Notes: generated by a model not told the origin, from the letters alone. Positions 1 through 8,947 are shown, counted from the stretch's first letter. The stretch: 64,000 nucleotides of DNA from Phenylobacterium sp. (GCF_025351295.1 NZ_JANXWD010000036.1:1-64000); one strand, 5' to 3'. Translations and numbers: made by a program.

Positions 1-544
1 GCGCACCGTGATGCAGGCGGTGTTCGAGCGCCTGACCGCCTGGCTGGCCCCGCTGATCCCCTTCACCATGGAGGAGGCCTGGACCACCCGCTATCCGGAC
101 GCCCACTCCAACTGCATGCGGGTGATCCCCGATACTCCCGCTGGGTGGTTCGATGGTGAGGCAAACGCGCTTTGGCAGGATGTTCTTACCGTCTTGCCGG
201 TGGTTACGGGTGCCTTGGAACTAGCGAGACGCGACAAGCTCATCGGCTCGTCGCTTGAAGCGGCGCCGACCGTTTGGATCGCAGATCCACAGCTTCGCGA
301 GGCCATCGCACGTGTTGGAGCCGCTGAGACCTTCCGAACGAGCGATGCGACTGTGGACCTCAGCGAACCGCCTGAGCATGCGTTCAAACTGCAGACAGTG
401 CCGCCTGTGGGGGTGGCGGTAAGCAAGGCGGACGGAGAGAAGTGTCACCGTTGCTGGCGGGTCCTCCCTGAAGTGAAGGCGCCGAAGTTCCTCTGCGAAC
501 GCTGCGACGACGCCGTCGCGGCGTGGGACGCGGCGCGGGCATGA
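1..544 (+). CDS. ileS: Isoleucyl-tRNA synthetase, C-terminal part (5' end outside window)
   Basis: This is the last 180 or so residues of a class I tRNA synthetase that charges tRNA-Ile in the cytoplasm. The frame is open to the left edge, so the catalytic domain lies outside the window. Visible are the end of the anticodon-binding helical domain (RTVMQAVFERLTAWLAP, then FTMEEAW) and the terminal zinc knuckle with two CxxC pairs (KCHRC and LCERC). The stop overlaps the start of lspA (ATGA), and ileS-lspA adjacency is common in bacteria. Codon use is odd: between about 125 and 480 many third positions are A or T (GAT, GCT, CTT, GTT, GGT), whereas both flanks are strongly G/C-ending. Confidence 0.95.
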   Translation, partial: RTVMQAVFERLTAWLAPLIPFTMEEAWTTRYPDAHSNCMRVIPDTPAGWFDGEANALWQDVLTVLPVVTGALELARRDKLIGSSLEAAPTVWIADPQLREAIARVGAAETFRTSDATVDLSEPPEHAFKLQTVPPVGVAVSKADGEKCHRCWRVLPEVKAPKFLCERCDDAVAAWDAARA

Positions 545-1017
545 TCAGGGTGACCCGCCAGGGCTGGAGCGCCTATGGCCTGGCGGCCCTGGTGGTCGGG
601 CTGGACCAGTTGACCAAGTACTGGATCCTCTCGGTGCTGAGGCTGCCGGAGTACGGCACTCACCCGGTCGCCGGACCGCTGCAGTTCACCCGCATCTGGA
701 ACCAGGGCGTCAGCTTCGGCCTGCTGCAGGCCGGCCAGGATCTGGTGCGCTGGGGCCTGGTGGTGTTCTCCCTCGGCATCGCCGGCCTGCTGGCCGCCTG
801 GGCGCGGACCCAGGGCCGGGCGCTGCCGGCGCTGGGGTTGGGGCTGATCATCGGCGGGGCCCTGGGCAATGCCATCGACCGGGCGCGGTTCGGCGCGGTG
901 GTCGACTTCATCGACGTGCAGCGGCTGGGGTTCTTCCCCTGGATCTTCAACGTGGCCGACAGCGCCATCACCTTCGGGGTCATCCTGCTGCTGCTGGACA
1001 GCCTGCGGCGAGAATGA
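541..1017 (+). CDS. lspA: Lipoprotein signal peptidase (signal peptidase II)
   Basis: Inner-membrane aspartyl protease that cleaves prolipoproteins before the lipid-modified cysteine. The 158 residues are normal for the family. Family blocks are present: DQLTKYW in the first membrane segment, NQGVSFGLL, then GNAIDR and FNVADS, which carry the two catalytic aspartates. About four hydrophobic segments are visible. The ATG at 541 was chosen because it overlaps the ileS stop (ATGA), indicating translational coupling; an in-frame start 18 bases upstream would extend into ileS. A lipoprotein gene follows, a likely substrate. Confidence 0.96.
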   Translation: MIRVTRQGWSAYGLAALVVGLDQLTKYWILSVLRLPEYGTHPVAGPLQFTRIWNQGVSFGLLQAGQDLVRWGLVVFSLGIAGLLAAWARTQGRALPALGLGLIIGGALGNAIDRARFGAVVDFIDVQRLGFFPWIFNVADSAITFGVILLLLDSLRRE

Positions 1018-1100
1018 CCGGCCTGACGCGTTGGCGCGGGGCCTCGTTTGAGGTATTCACCTGCGTTCACGGCCGGGGGGCCGAAGGAGCTGCCTGCTAC

Positions 1101-1655
1101 ATGAGCTTCAACCGAGTGATCGTGGCGACCGCAATGGTCGCGGCCGCGGGCCTCGCCGGCTGCCAGTCGACGTCGAAGGCGCTGGGGATGTCCAAGGTGA
1201 CCCCGGACGAGTTCCGCGTCGTGACCAAGGCGCCGCTGGTGGTGCCGCCCGACTATTCGCTGCGCCCGCCGGCCCCCGGCGAGCCGCGGCCCCAGGAGCT
1301 GCAGCCCGAAAGCGCGGCCCGCAACGCCCTGCTGGGCCAGCGCGAGGCCGAGCAGCGCTCCGACGGCGAGAAGATGCTGGTGGCCAAAGCCGGCGCCGAA
1401 AAGGCCGACCCGCTGGTCCGCTATGTGGTCGACGACGAGTTCGGCGATGTGGCCCACAAGGAAGCCAGCTTCGCCGACAAGGTGATGTTCTGGAAGAAGG
1501 ACGACGCGTCGACGGCCGCCACCTCCGCCCTGGACGGCTCCAGCTCGCCGATCGACGCGGCCGCCGAGAAGGAACGCATCGCCAAGCTCACCGGCGGCAA
1601 GTCGGTGATCATCTCGCGGCAGGGCAGGTCGAAGATCAAGCTGCCGGGGCTGTAG
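1101..1655 (+). CDS. DUF3035-type outer-membrane lipoprotein (BamF-like)
   Basis: Predicted lipoprotein of 184 residues. The N-terminus MSFNRVIVATAMVAAAG is a signal peptide ending in the lipobox LAGC. The mature part carries VVTKAPLVVPPDYSLRPP, a block I associate with the DUF3035 family, to which the alphaproteobacterial BamF subunit of the outer-membrane beta-barrel assembly complex has been assigned. The rest is charged and low in complexity until a basic C-terminus (GRSKIKLPGL). The ATG at 1101 has an AAGGAG site; a longer frame from 1014 lacks a signal peptide at its start. It directly follows lspA. The BamF assignment rests on recall of the motif. Confidence 0.75.
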   Translation: MSFNRVIVATAMVAAAGLAGCQSTSKALGMSKVTPDEFRVVTKAPLVVPPDYSLRPPAPGEPRPQELQPESAARNALLGQREAEQRSDGEKMLVAKAGAEKADPLVRYVVDDEFGDVAHKEASFADKVMFWKKDDASTAATSALDGSSSPIDAAAEKERIAKLTGGKSVIISRQGRSKIKLPGL

Positions 1656-1660
1656 GGCGC

Positions 1661-1800
1661 GTTTCCCTCCCCATCAAGGCCCCATCGGGGGAGGGGGACC
1701 CTGCGCAGCAGGGTGGAGGGGGCTTGCAGGAGAGGTCTCGGCGGCGGCGTTGCCCCTCCACCACCCTTCGGGCGGTCCCCCTCCGCCTACGGGTGAGGAG
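1661..1800. repeat. Intergenic palindromic repeat (CCCTCC / accctgc-gca-gcagggt type)
   Basis: The gap between two convergent genes is filled by C-rich and G-rich tracts that can pair: CCCTCCCC near 1665 with GGGGGAGGG near 1687, a perfect 7-bp stem 1698-1714 (accctgc gca gcagggt), then a second C-rich block from about 1753. It resembles dispersed intergenic repeats of Caulobacterales and may serve as a bidirectional transcription stop. Related arrangements lie at 7307-7445 and 14425-14590. Confidence 0.6.
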
Positions 1801-1862
1801 AAGGCGTCGTTGAACCCCGCGACTCACTTCCGTGCATCGCGTCGCCGTGAGGAGGGATGAAC

Positions 1863-4040
1863 TCAGCTTTTCACGAACGGCTGCCTCAGGGTCGGTTGGC
1901 CGGTGATCGCCAGGATCGCATTGGCCACCGCCGGGCCGATCACCGGGGTGCCGGGTTCGCCGACCCCGCTGGGCGGGTTGGTCGAGGGGACGATGTAGGT
2001 CTCCACCGTCGGGGCCTCGGAGTTGCGCAGCACGCGGTAGGTGTCGAAATTGTGCTGGTCCGCCGCCCCGCCGGTGAGGGTGATCGCCCCGAACAGCGCC
2101 GCCGACAGGCCGTAGCAGGTGCCGCCCTCCATCTGGGCGGCGATCTGGTTGGGCGAGATGGCCATCCCGCAGTCCACGGCGGTGACCACGCGGCCCACCT
2201 TGGGGACGCCGTTCACCAGCTTCACCTCGGCGACCTGGGCCACCACGGTGCCGAAGCTCTCGTGCACGGCCACGCCACGGGTCCAGCCGTCGGTGGCGGG
2301 CGCCCCCCAACCGGCCTTCTCGGCGGCGAGGTTCAGCACGCCCAGGTGCCGGCCCGCCCCGGCCTTCGTGTAGAGCACGCGGCGATACTCGACGGGGTCC
2401 CTGCCGGCCCGCCTGGCCAGCTGGTCGATGGTATGCTCCATCACATAGGCGGTGTGGGTCGCGCCCACCGAGCGCCACCACAGCACCGGGATCGGCGATG
2501 TGGCCAGCAGCAGCTGGGCGTCGACGTTCGGGGTGGCCTTCAGATAGGGCGAGCCCTTGGCCCCCTCCACCGCCGTGTCGTCGAACTTGGGCACGCCGGT
2601 GGGCGAGCCGGCCATGATCGACTGGGCGACCACGCGGTGGCGCCACGTGGCCGGATAGCCGTCCGCGTCGACGCTGACCTGCACGGTGTGGTGCACCATC
2701 GGCCGATAGTATCCGGCCCGCATGTCGTCCTCGCGGGTCCAGATCAGTTTCACCGGCCGGCCGCCGCCGACCTGCTTGGCGATGTGCACGCACTCGGCGA
2801 CATAGTCCGACTGAAAGTTGGCGCGCCGGCCGAACGAGCCGCCGGCGAACAGCGTCTCGATCTCCACCGACCCCGGCAGGGCCAAGGCGATCTTGGCGGT
2901 GTTGAGCTGGTCCAGGCTGGGGATCTGCGAGCCGAACTCCAGCCGGGGCGGGCCCTTGCCCACCCGGGCCACGCAGTTCATCGGCTCCATGGCCGCGTGC
3001 GCCAGGAACGGGAAGTCGTAGGCGATGGTCAGGTCGCCGGTCGCGGCGGGGGCCGCCGTGCCCTTGCCGTCGAAGCCGGCCCACTTGGCCTTGTCGGGCG
3101 CAGGCAGCTTGCCGCTGGCCAGGTCGCGGTACTGCTGGGCGATCTGGGCCGAGCTGCGGGTCTCGGCCTTGCTGTCGTCCCAGGTGACCTTCAGCGCGTC
3201 GCGGCCCTTCTTGGCCGCATAGGTGGTGGACGCCAGCACGGCGACGCCGGTGGGGATCTGGTGGACAGCGACCACGCCCGGGACCTTGCGCGCGGCGCTG
3301 TCGTCGAACGACGCCACCTTGCCGCCGAACTTCGGCGAATGGGCCACCATGGCGACCAACAGGTCCGGCGCCTGGACGTCCTGGGTGTAGCGCGCGGTCC
3401 CGTTCGACTTGGCCTGCGAGTCCTTGCGACGCACCCGGTCTGTACCCACCAGGGTGAAGGTCTTGGGGTCTTTCAGTTTCGGCGTCTCGGGCGGGGCGAC
3501 CTTGGCGGCCTCGGCGACCAGCGGGCCGAACACGCTGGACTTACCCGAGGCGTGGCTGAGCACGCCGTTGGCGATGGCGATCTCGCCGGCCGGCACATTC
3601 CAGGCCTTGGCCGCCGCGGTCACGAACATCGCCCGCGCCGCCGCGCCGGCCGTGCGCAGCTGGGTCCAGGAGTTGTTGATCGCCGACGATCCGCCTGTGC
3701 CCTGGGTCCCGCCGACCAGGGAGTTGCCATAGAGCCTGGCGTTGGCCGGGGCCTGCTCGACCTTGAGTGTGGTCCAGTCGGCGTCCAGTTCCTCGGCGAC
3801 GATGGCCGCCAGGCCGGCATGGCTGCCCTGGCCGAACTCGATGTGCTTGGACACGACGGTGACCGCGCCGTCGGGCGAGAACTTCAGGAACGGTCCGAAG
3901 GCGCCGGCCTCGACCTTCGATCCGAACGACAGGAAATCGGCCGGGCCGCAGCCGACCAGCAGGGCGCTGCCGGCCAGGGTGGCGCCGACCACCAGGGCCT
4001 CGCGGCGGGTGGGGGCCAGCTTTCCGAGGGGCTTGTTCAT
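1863..4040 (-). CDS. Molybdenum hydroxylase large subunit (isoquinoline 1-oxidoreductase beta type)
   Basis: A 725-residue xanthine dehydrogenase family protein that binds the molybdopterin-cytosine cofactor and hydroxylates a heteroaromatic or aldehyde substrate. It starts with a twin-arginine signal (TRREALVVGATLAGSA) that also ends in a lipobox-like LVGC, so a Tat-exported lipoprotein is possible. Family blocks seen include HIEFGQGSHAGLAAI, GGSFGRR, and near the C-terminus GVGEPGTPVIGPA, which carries the glutamate expected to act as base. The length matches single-chain IorB-like subunits. The [2Fe-2S] subunit lies 5 bases upstream on the same strand, and a cytochrome c is divergent. The substrate cannot be read from sequence. 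Confidence 0.88.
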   Translation of the reverse strand: MNKPLGKLAPTRREALVVGATLAGSALLVGCGPADFLSFGSKVEAGAFGPFLKFSPDGAVTVVSKHIEFGQGSHAGLAAIVAEELDADWTTLKVEQAPANARLYGNSLVGGTQGTGGSSAINNSWTQLRTAGAAARAMFVTAAAKAWNVPAGEIAIANGVLSHASGKSSVFGPLVAEAAKVAPPETPKLKDPKTFTLVGTDRVRRKDSQAKSNGTARYTQDVQAPDLLVAMVAHSPKFGGKVASFDDSAARKVPGVVAVHQIPTGVAVLASTTYAAKKGRDALKVTWDDSKAETRSSAQIAQQYRDLASGKLPAPDKAKWAGFDGKGTAAPAATGDLTIAYDFPFLAHAAMEPMNCVARVGKGPPRLEFGSQIPSLDQLNTAKIALALPGSVEIETLFAGGSFGRRANFQSDYVAECVHIAKQVGGGRPVKLIWTREDDMRAGYYRPMVHHTVQVSVDADGYPATWRHRVVAQSIMAGSPTGVPKFDDTAVEGAKGSPYLKATPNVDAQLLLATSPIPVLWWRSVGATHTAYVMEHTIDQLARRAGRDPVEYRRVLYTKAGAGRHLGVLNLAAEKAGWGAPATDGWTRGVAVHESFGTVVAQVAEVKLVNGVPKVGRVVTAVDCGMAISPNQIAAQMEGGTCYGLSAALFGAITLTGGAADQHNFDTYRVLRNSEAPTVETYIVPSTNPPSGVGEPGTPVIGPAVANAILAITGQPTLRQPFVKS

Positions 4041-4045
4041 GGGGC

Positions 4046-4522
4046 TCAGACCTTCGCCGGGGCGGGGACGGCAGCGGGCGCCGCGGCCGCTTCCTTGATC
4101 GCCGCGCGGATCCGCTGGTAGGCGCCGCAGCGGCAGAGGTTGCCGTCCATCGCCCCGGAGATCGCCGCGTCGTCCGGCTTGGGGTTGACCGCCAGCAGCG
4201 CCACCGCGCTCATGATCTGGCCCGACTGGCAGTAGCCGCATTGCGGCACGTCGTTCTTCACCCACGCCGCCTGGATCGGATGGGTCCCGCCCAGCCCCTC
4301 TATGGTGGTGATCTTCGCCGCCTTGACCAGCGACAGGGGCAGCTGGCAGGACCGCACCGCCTTGCCGTCCGCCAGCACCGTGCAGGCGCCGCACTGGCCG
4401 ATCCCGCAGCCGTACTTCGGCCCGGTCAGGCCCAGTTCATCGCGCAGCACCCACAACAACGGGGTGTCGGGCGGCGAACTGACGTCGTGGGGTCGTCCAT
4501 TCACATCCACCGTCGTCGCCAT
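4046..4522 (-). CDS. (2Fe-2S)-binding subunit of molybdenum hydroxylase (IorA type)
   Basis: The 158 residues match the two-cluster small subunit of xanthine dehydrogenase-type hydroxylases. The N-terminal ferredoxin-like cluster motif is [11 protein letters not shown], with its fourth cysteine at RSCQLPL. The second all-helical cluster domain has [10 protein letters not shown] and [12 protein letters not shown] short Ala/Pro-rich tail follows. It has no export signal, as expected if it is carried out through the twin-arginine pathway with the large subunit (stop to next start 5 bases). It passes electrons from the molybdenum site to an outside acceptor, plausibly the divergent cytochrome c at 4651. 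Confidence 0.92.
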   Translation of the reverse strand: MATTVDVNGRPHDVSSPPDTPLLWVLRDELGLTGPKYGCGIGQCGACTVLADGKAVRSCQLPLSLVKAAKITTIEGLGGTHPIQAAWVKNDVPQCGYCQSGQIMSAVALLAVNPKPDDAAISGAMDGNLCRCGAYQRIRAAIKEAAAAPAAVPAPAKV

Positions 4523-4543
4523 GAGCCTGCTCGTCCGCCTGAT

Positions 4544-4567
4544 TTGACACCAATCCTAACGCTGTTC
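4544..4567 (+). promoter_or_regulatory. Candidate housekeeping promoter for the cytochrome c gene
   Basis: TTGACA at 4544 followed after 11 bases by GCTGTTC at 4561 fits the Caulobacter sigma-73 pattern (TTGaCgS, 10-14 bases, GCtANAWC) in most positions. It lies in the divergent gap between the molybdenum hydroxylase pair and the cytochrome c gene, about 85 bases before the latter's start. Inferred by eye only. Confidence 0.4.
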
Positions 4568-4650
4568 AGACCTCGCCGTAAATCCAACCTTGGTCGATCG
4601 CCCGGTCGCGAGGTAATCCGTACCGCCCTTGCGAGCCCCCAGGAGAGTCC

Positions 4651-5001
4651 ATGCCCCGCACAGCCGCCCTCGCCGCCCTCGCCCTTTGCCTCTGCGCCGC
4701 CCCGGCGCTGGCCCAGGACGGCCAGCAGTTGTTCAACCTGCAGTGCAGCTTCTGCCACAACGACGACAGCATGGGGCCGAAGCTGGCCGGCGTCGCCGAC
4801 CGCAAGATCGGCTCGACCGATTTCGAATACTCCGCCGCCCTGAAGGCCAAGGGCGAGGCGGGCGCGACCTGGACCGACGCCGAACTGGACAGCTTCCTGA
4901 AATCCCCCGCCGCCCACACGCCGGGCACGAAGATGACGATGTCGGTGACCGACGACGCCAACCGCGCCGCGATCGTCGCCTATCTCAAGACCCTGAAGTA
5001 G
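4651..5001 (+). CDS. Class I cytochrome c, periplasmic
   Basis: A small monoheme cytochrome of 116 residues with a clean signal peptide (MPRTAALAALALCLCAAPALA). The heme site is CSFCH just after the signal. The GPKLAGV block and the distal methionine in GTKMTM are typical of cytochrome c2/c550 relatives. The start is backed by a strong AGGAGAG site. It is divergent from the molybdenum hydroxylase pair and is a reasonable electron acceptor for it; no sequence proof of that pairing exists. The next gene starts 8 bases downstream. Confidence 0.9.
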   Translation: MPRTAALAALALCLCAAPALAQDGQQLFNLQCSFCHNDDSMGPKLAGVADRKIGSTDFEYSAALKAKGEAGATWTDAELDSFLKSPAAHTPGTKMTMSVTDDANRAAIVAYLKTLK

Positions 5002-5009
5002 GGCCGCCG

Positions 5010-5894
5010 ATGGACGCCTTCCCCGCCTTCTTCCCGCTGGCCGGCCGCTCGGTGGCCGTGGCGGGCGAAGGCGAGCCGGCGGACGCCAAGGCCCGCCTGT
5101 TCGCGGGCTCGCCGGCCACGGTCGTGCGGCTGACCGAAGCCCAGGCGCTGGACCCGAAATCCTATGCGGGCATGAGCCTGGCCTTCGTGGCCGGCGCCGA
5201 CGAGGCCTGGGCGCGCCAGGCCGTCGCGGCCGCCCGCGCCGCCCACGTGCCGGTCAACGCCGTCGACCGCCCGGCGCTGTGCGATTTCACCACCCCGGCG
5301 GTGATCGACCGCGGCGAGGTGGTGGCCGCCATCGGCACCGGCGGCGGCTCGCCGATGCTGGCCACCCTGCTGCGCCACGACATCGAGGCCCGGGTGCCGG
5401 AGGGGGCCGGCCGCCTGGCCGCCCTGTTCCGGCTGATGCAGGACGAGGTGCGCGCGGCCTTGCCCGAGGCCGCCGCGCGCCGCCGCTTCCTGCGCGCCGC
5501 GCTGACCGGTCCCGCCGCCGAGGCCGCCATGGCCGGCGACCTGGAAGGCGCCAAGGAGCGCCTGCGGGCGGCCCTGGGCGACGGCCCGATGCTGGCCGGC
5601 GCGGTCCGCTACATCGACGCCCGCGGCCCCGCCGAACTGCTGACCCTGAAGGCCGCCCGGGCGCTGGCCGCCGCCGACGTCCTGGTCTGCGACCCCGACG
5701 CCCACCCCGACGTCCTGGCGCTGGCCCGCCGCGACGCCGAGCGTCTGCCCCCGCGCACGCCGGCTGAACTCGTCGCCCTGGCGGCCGACGGCCTGACCGT
5801 CGCCCGCCTGATCGCCGACACCGCCTGGCGCACCGAACAGGCGGCCCTGGACGCGGCCGGCGTGACGACCGAAGTGCTGCCGATCGCCGTTTAG
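5010..5894 (+). CDS. Siroheme synthase-like protein: CysG N-terminal half with truncated methyltransferase half
   Basis: 294 residues. The first 110 or so match the precorrin-2 dehydrogenase/sirohydrochlorin ferrochelatase part of CysG: a nucleotide-binding turn ([17 protein letters not shown], altered from the usual GGG form), [20 protein letters not shown] and [15 protein letters not shown]. The C-terminal half keeps only the opening of a uroporphyrinogen methyltransferase ([19 protein letters not shown]) and then stops, lacking most of the SAM-binding domain. It may still dehydrogenate precorrin-2 and chelate iron; methylation needs a separate enzyme. The ATG at 5010 is 8 bases after the cytochrome stop. 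No cysI/cysJ neighbour is present. Confidence 0.75.
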   Translation: MDAFPAFFPLAGRSVAVAGEGEPADAKARLFAGSPATVVRLTEAQALDPKSYAGMSLAFVAGADEAWARQAVAAARAAHVPVNAVDRPALCDFTTPAVIDRGEVVAAIGTGGGSPMLATLLRHDIEARVPEGAGRLAALFRLMQDEVRAALPEAAARRRFLRAALTGPAAEAAMAGDLEGAKERLRAALGDGPMLAGAVRYIDARGPAELLTLKAARALAAADVLVCDPDAHPDVLALARRDAERLPPRTPAELVALAADGLTVARLIADTAWRTEQAALDAAGVTTEVLPIAV

Positions 5895-5980
5895 GAGAAA
5901 CCCTGCCGCCACACGGGCTGTCCTTGACACCGCGCCGCGCCCGGCCTCGCATCGCCGCTCGGGCTTCGCGGGGATGGATC

Positions 5981-7288
5981 ATGCGGTTTGTGAGTTTGAC
6001 GGGGTCGGTGGTGGCCCTGGCCCTGGCGGCGGCCTGTGCCCACGCCCAGGCCACCGACCCGAAGATCGCCGCCCGGGTCGACAAGGTGCTGGCCGGGACG
6101 CCGCTGATCGACGGGCACAACGACCTGGCCGAGCAGATCCGCGGCCGTTTCGACGGCCGGCCTGACCGCGTCGACCTGCGCGCCGACACCTCCAAGCTGA
6201 TGTTCGATGGCGTGGGGATGATGACCGACATCCCGCGCCTGCGCGCCGGCCACGTCGGCGGCCAGTTCTGGTCGGTGTTCATCTCCCCGGCCTTCGATGG
6301 GCCGATCGCGGTGCAGATGACCCTGGAGCAGATCGACATCGTCAAGGGCCTGGCCCAGCGCTATCCCGACGTGTTCGAGATGGCCTACAGCGCCGACGAC
6401 GTGGTGCGCATCCACAAGGCCGGCCGCATCGCCTCGATGATCGGCATCGAGGGCGGCCACCAGATCGACGACAGCCTGGCGGTGCTGCGCCAGATGTACG
6501 CCGCTGGCGCCCGCTACATGACCCTGACCCACGCGATCAACACCCGCTGGGCCGACAGCGCCACCGCCAATCCGCAGCACAACGGCCTGACCCCGTTCGG
6601 CAAGGCCGTGGTCCGCGAGATGAACCGCACCGGCCTGCTGGTGGACCTCAGCCATGTGTCGGAGGCGACCATGAAGGACGCGCTCAGCGTGACCCAGGCG
6701 CCGGTGATCTTCTCCCACTCCGGCGCCCGGGGCGTGGACAACCATGTCCGCAACGTCTCCGACGAGGTGCTGGCCCTGGTGGCGAAGAACCACGGCGTGG
6801 TGATGGCCAACTTCGCCACCACCTATGTCTCCGCCGAGTGCAACCGCTGGGACGCCGACCGATCCGCCGAGCAGGCACGCTATAACGCCCCGCCGTTCGG
6901 CGGCCTCTACATCGGCCAGCCGGAGAAGGCCAAGGCGGCGCTCGACGCGTGGGTCAAGGCCCACCCGGCCCCGCCGGTGACGCTCAGCATGGTCGCCGAC
7001 CACATCGAGCACATCGCCAAGGTCTGCGGCATCGACTGCGTCGGCATCGGCTCGGACTTCGACGGCATCGGCGACACGCCGCTCGGCCTGGAGGGCGTCG
7101 ACAAGTTCCCCGACCTGCTGGCCGAACTGGCCCGCCGCGGCTGGAGCGACCCTGACCTCGCCAAGCTGGCCGGCGGCAATGTGCTGCGCGTCATGCGCGA
7201 GGCCGAGGCCGTGGCCAGGCGCCTCCAGGCCACCACCCCGCCATCCTACGCCACCCTGGCCGAACTGGACGGCTCGCCGAAGCCGTGA
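5981..7288 (+). CDS. Membrane dipeptidase, M19 family
   Basis: A zinc-dependent dipeptidase of 435 residues related to renal dipeptidase. The signal peptide is [22 protein letters not shown]. Metal-site blocks are in order: [47 protein letters not shown] and VGIGSDFDG. The GxxDFDG and HxD patterns match catalytically competent members. It probably cleaves dipeptides, including mixed D/L ones, in the periplasm. The ATG at 5981 was chosen because it opens the signal peptide; an in-frame start at 5924 adds an arginine-rich stretch unlike an export signal. Confidence 0.92.
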   Translation: MRFVSLTGSVVALALAAACAHAQATDPKIAARVDKVLAGTPLIDGHNDLAEQIRGRFDGRPDRVDLRADTSKLMFDGVGMMTDIPRLRAGHVGGQFWSVFISPAFDGPIAVQMTLEQIDIVKGLAQRYPDVFEMAYSADDVVRIHKAGRIASMIGIEGGHQIDDSLAVLRQMYAAGARYMTLTHAINTRWADSATANPQHNGLTPFGKAVVREMNRTGLLVDLSHVSEATMKDALSVTQAPVIFSHSGARGVDNHVRNVSDEVLALVAKNHGVVMANFATTYVSAECNRWDADRSAEQARYNAPPFGGLYIGQPEKAKAALDAWVKAHPAPPVTLSMVADHIEHIAKVCGIDCVGIGSDFDGIGDTPLGLEGVDKFPDLLAELARRGWSDPDLAKLAGGNVLRVMREAEAVARRLQATTPPSYATLAELDGSPKP

Positions 7289-7306
7289 GCCGACGCTCAA
7301 GAAATC

Positions 7307-7445
7307 CTTCCCCCTTCGGGGGGAGATGGCCCGACGGCGAAGCCGAGGGTCGATGGGGGAAGTGGATGTCAGATTCATCCTGACACTTCCCCCCGTTGTC
7401 GTCCGCCTGCGGCTTTGGCGACATTTCCCCCGGAGGGGGAAACAA
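7307..7445. repeat. Intergenic inverted-repeat element between convergent genes
   Basis: Nested inverted repeats fill the space between the dipeptidase and calB stops. CCTTCCCCCTTCGGGGG at about 7307 pairs with the CCCCCGGAGGGGG block near 7428, and an inner arm GGGGGAAGTG near 7355 pairs with CACTTCCCCCC near 7384, around a short GTCAG/CTGAC stem. It probably acts as a two-way terminator and is one of three C/G-tract elements in this window. Confidence 0.55.
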
Positions 7446-7464
7446 GCGACCGTCGTCGGACGCC

Positions 7465-8922
7465 CTACCCCCGCAGCTGGCCGGCGATGAACTTGCGCAC
7501 GCCTTCGCCGTAGGGCGGGCGGAGCAGCTTGAGGGGGCCCAGGTCGCGCTTCAACTGGTGGTAGACGGCCTTGCGGTGGCTAAACTCGCGGAAGCCGTCG
7601 ACGCCATGGTAGCTGCCCATGCCGGAGGGGCCGACCCCGCCGAACGGCAGGTCCTCCATGGCGATGTGGAAGATCACGTCGTTGACCGTCACCCCGCCCG
7701 AGGTGGTGCGGTCCACCACCCGGCGCTCCTCCTCGGCGTCATTGCCGAAGTAGTAGAGCGCCAGTGGCCGGCCGTGGCCGTTCACATAGGCGACCGCCTC
7801 GTCCAGGGTCTTGTAGGTGACCACCGGCAGCAGCGGGCCGAAGATCTCCTCCTGCATCACCTTCATCTCGTCGGTGGGGTTGAGGATCAGGGTCGGCGGG
7901 ATCTTGCGGTGCTCCTGCTGGCTGAAGTCCTCGCCGGCCGGGTTGATCTCGACGATCTCGGCCCCCTTGGCGCGGGCGTCGTCGACATAGCCCTTGATCC
8001 GCTCGAAGTGCCGCTCGGCGATCACCGCCGTGTAGTCGGGGTTGTCCTTGATGGTCGGATACATGGCGGTCACCGCCGCCGTCGCGGCGGTCACGAAGGC
8101 GCCGACCTTGTCCGCCGGGGCCAGCACGTAGTCGGGGGCCAGGCAGATCTGGCCGGCGTTCATGGTCTTGCCGGCCATCACGCGGGCCGCGGCGGTCGCA
8201 TAGTCGGCCGAGCGGCCCAGGATCACCGGGCTCTTGCCGCCCAGCTCCAGGGTGACCGGCACCAGGTTCTCCGCCGCGGCCTTCATCACGTGCCTGGCCA
8301 CCGCCGTGGCGCCGGTGAAGATCAGGTGGTCGAAGGCCAGGCCCGAGAACGCCTGCCCGACCTCGGGACCGCCGGGGAACACCGCGATCTCGTCCTCGTC
8401 GAACGCACTGGCGAACATCTTCGCCATCAGCTCGGAGGTGGCGGGCGTGAATTCGGACGGCTTGATCATCGCCCGGTTGCCCGCAGCCAGGATGCCGGCC
8501 AGCGGCGCGAAGGTCAGGTTGATCGGGAAGTTCCAGGGGCTGATCACCCCGACCACGCCCTTGGGCTGGGACAGGACCTGCGCCTTGGCGCCCAGGAAGC
8601 CGAGGATCGCCGGGCTGGTGCTGCGCCGCTCGGGCTTCATCCAGGCCTTCACGTGGGCCTTGGCGTGGCGCAGCGGGCCGACCGAGGCGGCCACGTCGCT
8701 GATTTCGCTGACCTCCGCCGAGCGGCTGCCGAAGTCGGTGTTGAGCGCGGCCACCAGCTCCAGCCGGTTGCTGATCAGCAGGCGCACGCAGCGCTCCAGC
8801 CGGTCCAGCCGCAGGCCCAGGCTGGGGGCGCCGTCGCGGATGTTGGCCGCCTTCTGCCGGGCCAGCACCGCCTCCATCCGCGCCCGGTCGTCCGCGGCCG
8901 CGATCGGCTTGGTGATATTCAT
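7465..8922 (-). CDS. calB: Coniferyl aldehyde dehydrogenase
   Basis: NAD(P)-dependent aldehyde dehydrogenase of 485 residues that oxidises coniferyl aldehyde to ferulate in lignin-monomer breakdown. ALDH hallmarks are PWNFPINLTFAPL (cofactor site), LELGGKSP with the general-base glutamate, and MNAGQICLAPDY with the nucleophilic cysteine. The N-terminal MEAVLARQKAA and C-terminal PPYGEGVRKFI follow the CalB subgroup as I remember it. The start has a GGGAG site. A transporter of the MHS family is 25 bases upstream on the same strand and may import an aromatic or organic acid. Confidence 0.85.
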   Translation of the reverse strand: MNITKPIAAADDRARMEAVLARQKAANIRDGAPSLGLRLDRLERCVRLLISNRLELVAALNTDFGSRSAEVSEISDVAASVGPLRHAKAHVKAWMKPERRSTSPAILGFLGAKAQVLSQPKGVVGVISPWNFPINLTFAPLAGILAAGNRAMIKPSEFTPATSELMAKMFASAFDEDEIAVFPGGPEVGQAFSGLAFDHLIFTGATAVARHVMKAAAENLVPVTLELGGKSPVILGRSADYATAAARVMAGKTMNAGQICLAPDYVLAPADKVGAFVTAATAAVTAMYPTIKDNPDYTAVIAERHFERIKGYVDDARAKGAEIVEINPAGEDFSQQEHRKIPPTLILNPTDEMKVMQEEIFGPLLPVVTYKTLDEAVAYVNGHGRPLALYYFGNDAEEERRVVDRTTSGGVTVNDVIFHIAMEDLPFGGVGPSGMGSYHGVDGFREFSHRKAVYHQLKRDLGPLKLLRPPYGEGVRKFIAGQLRG

Positions 8923-8947
8923 CGGCAGGTCTCCCGGGGCGCCGGAC

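Noticed and set aside
1857..4121. Long open frame on the plus strand opposite the molybdenum hydroxylase
   Set aside because: It is an arginine/glycine/histidine-rich shadow of GC-rich codons on the other strand with no domain, while the minus-strand frame has full family motifs.
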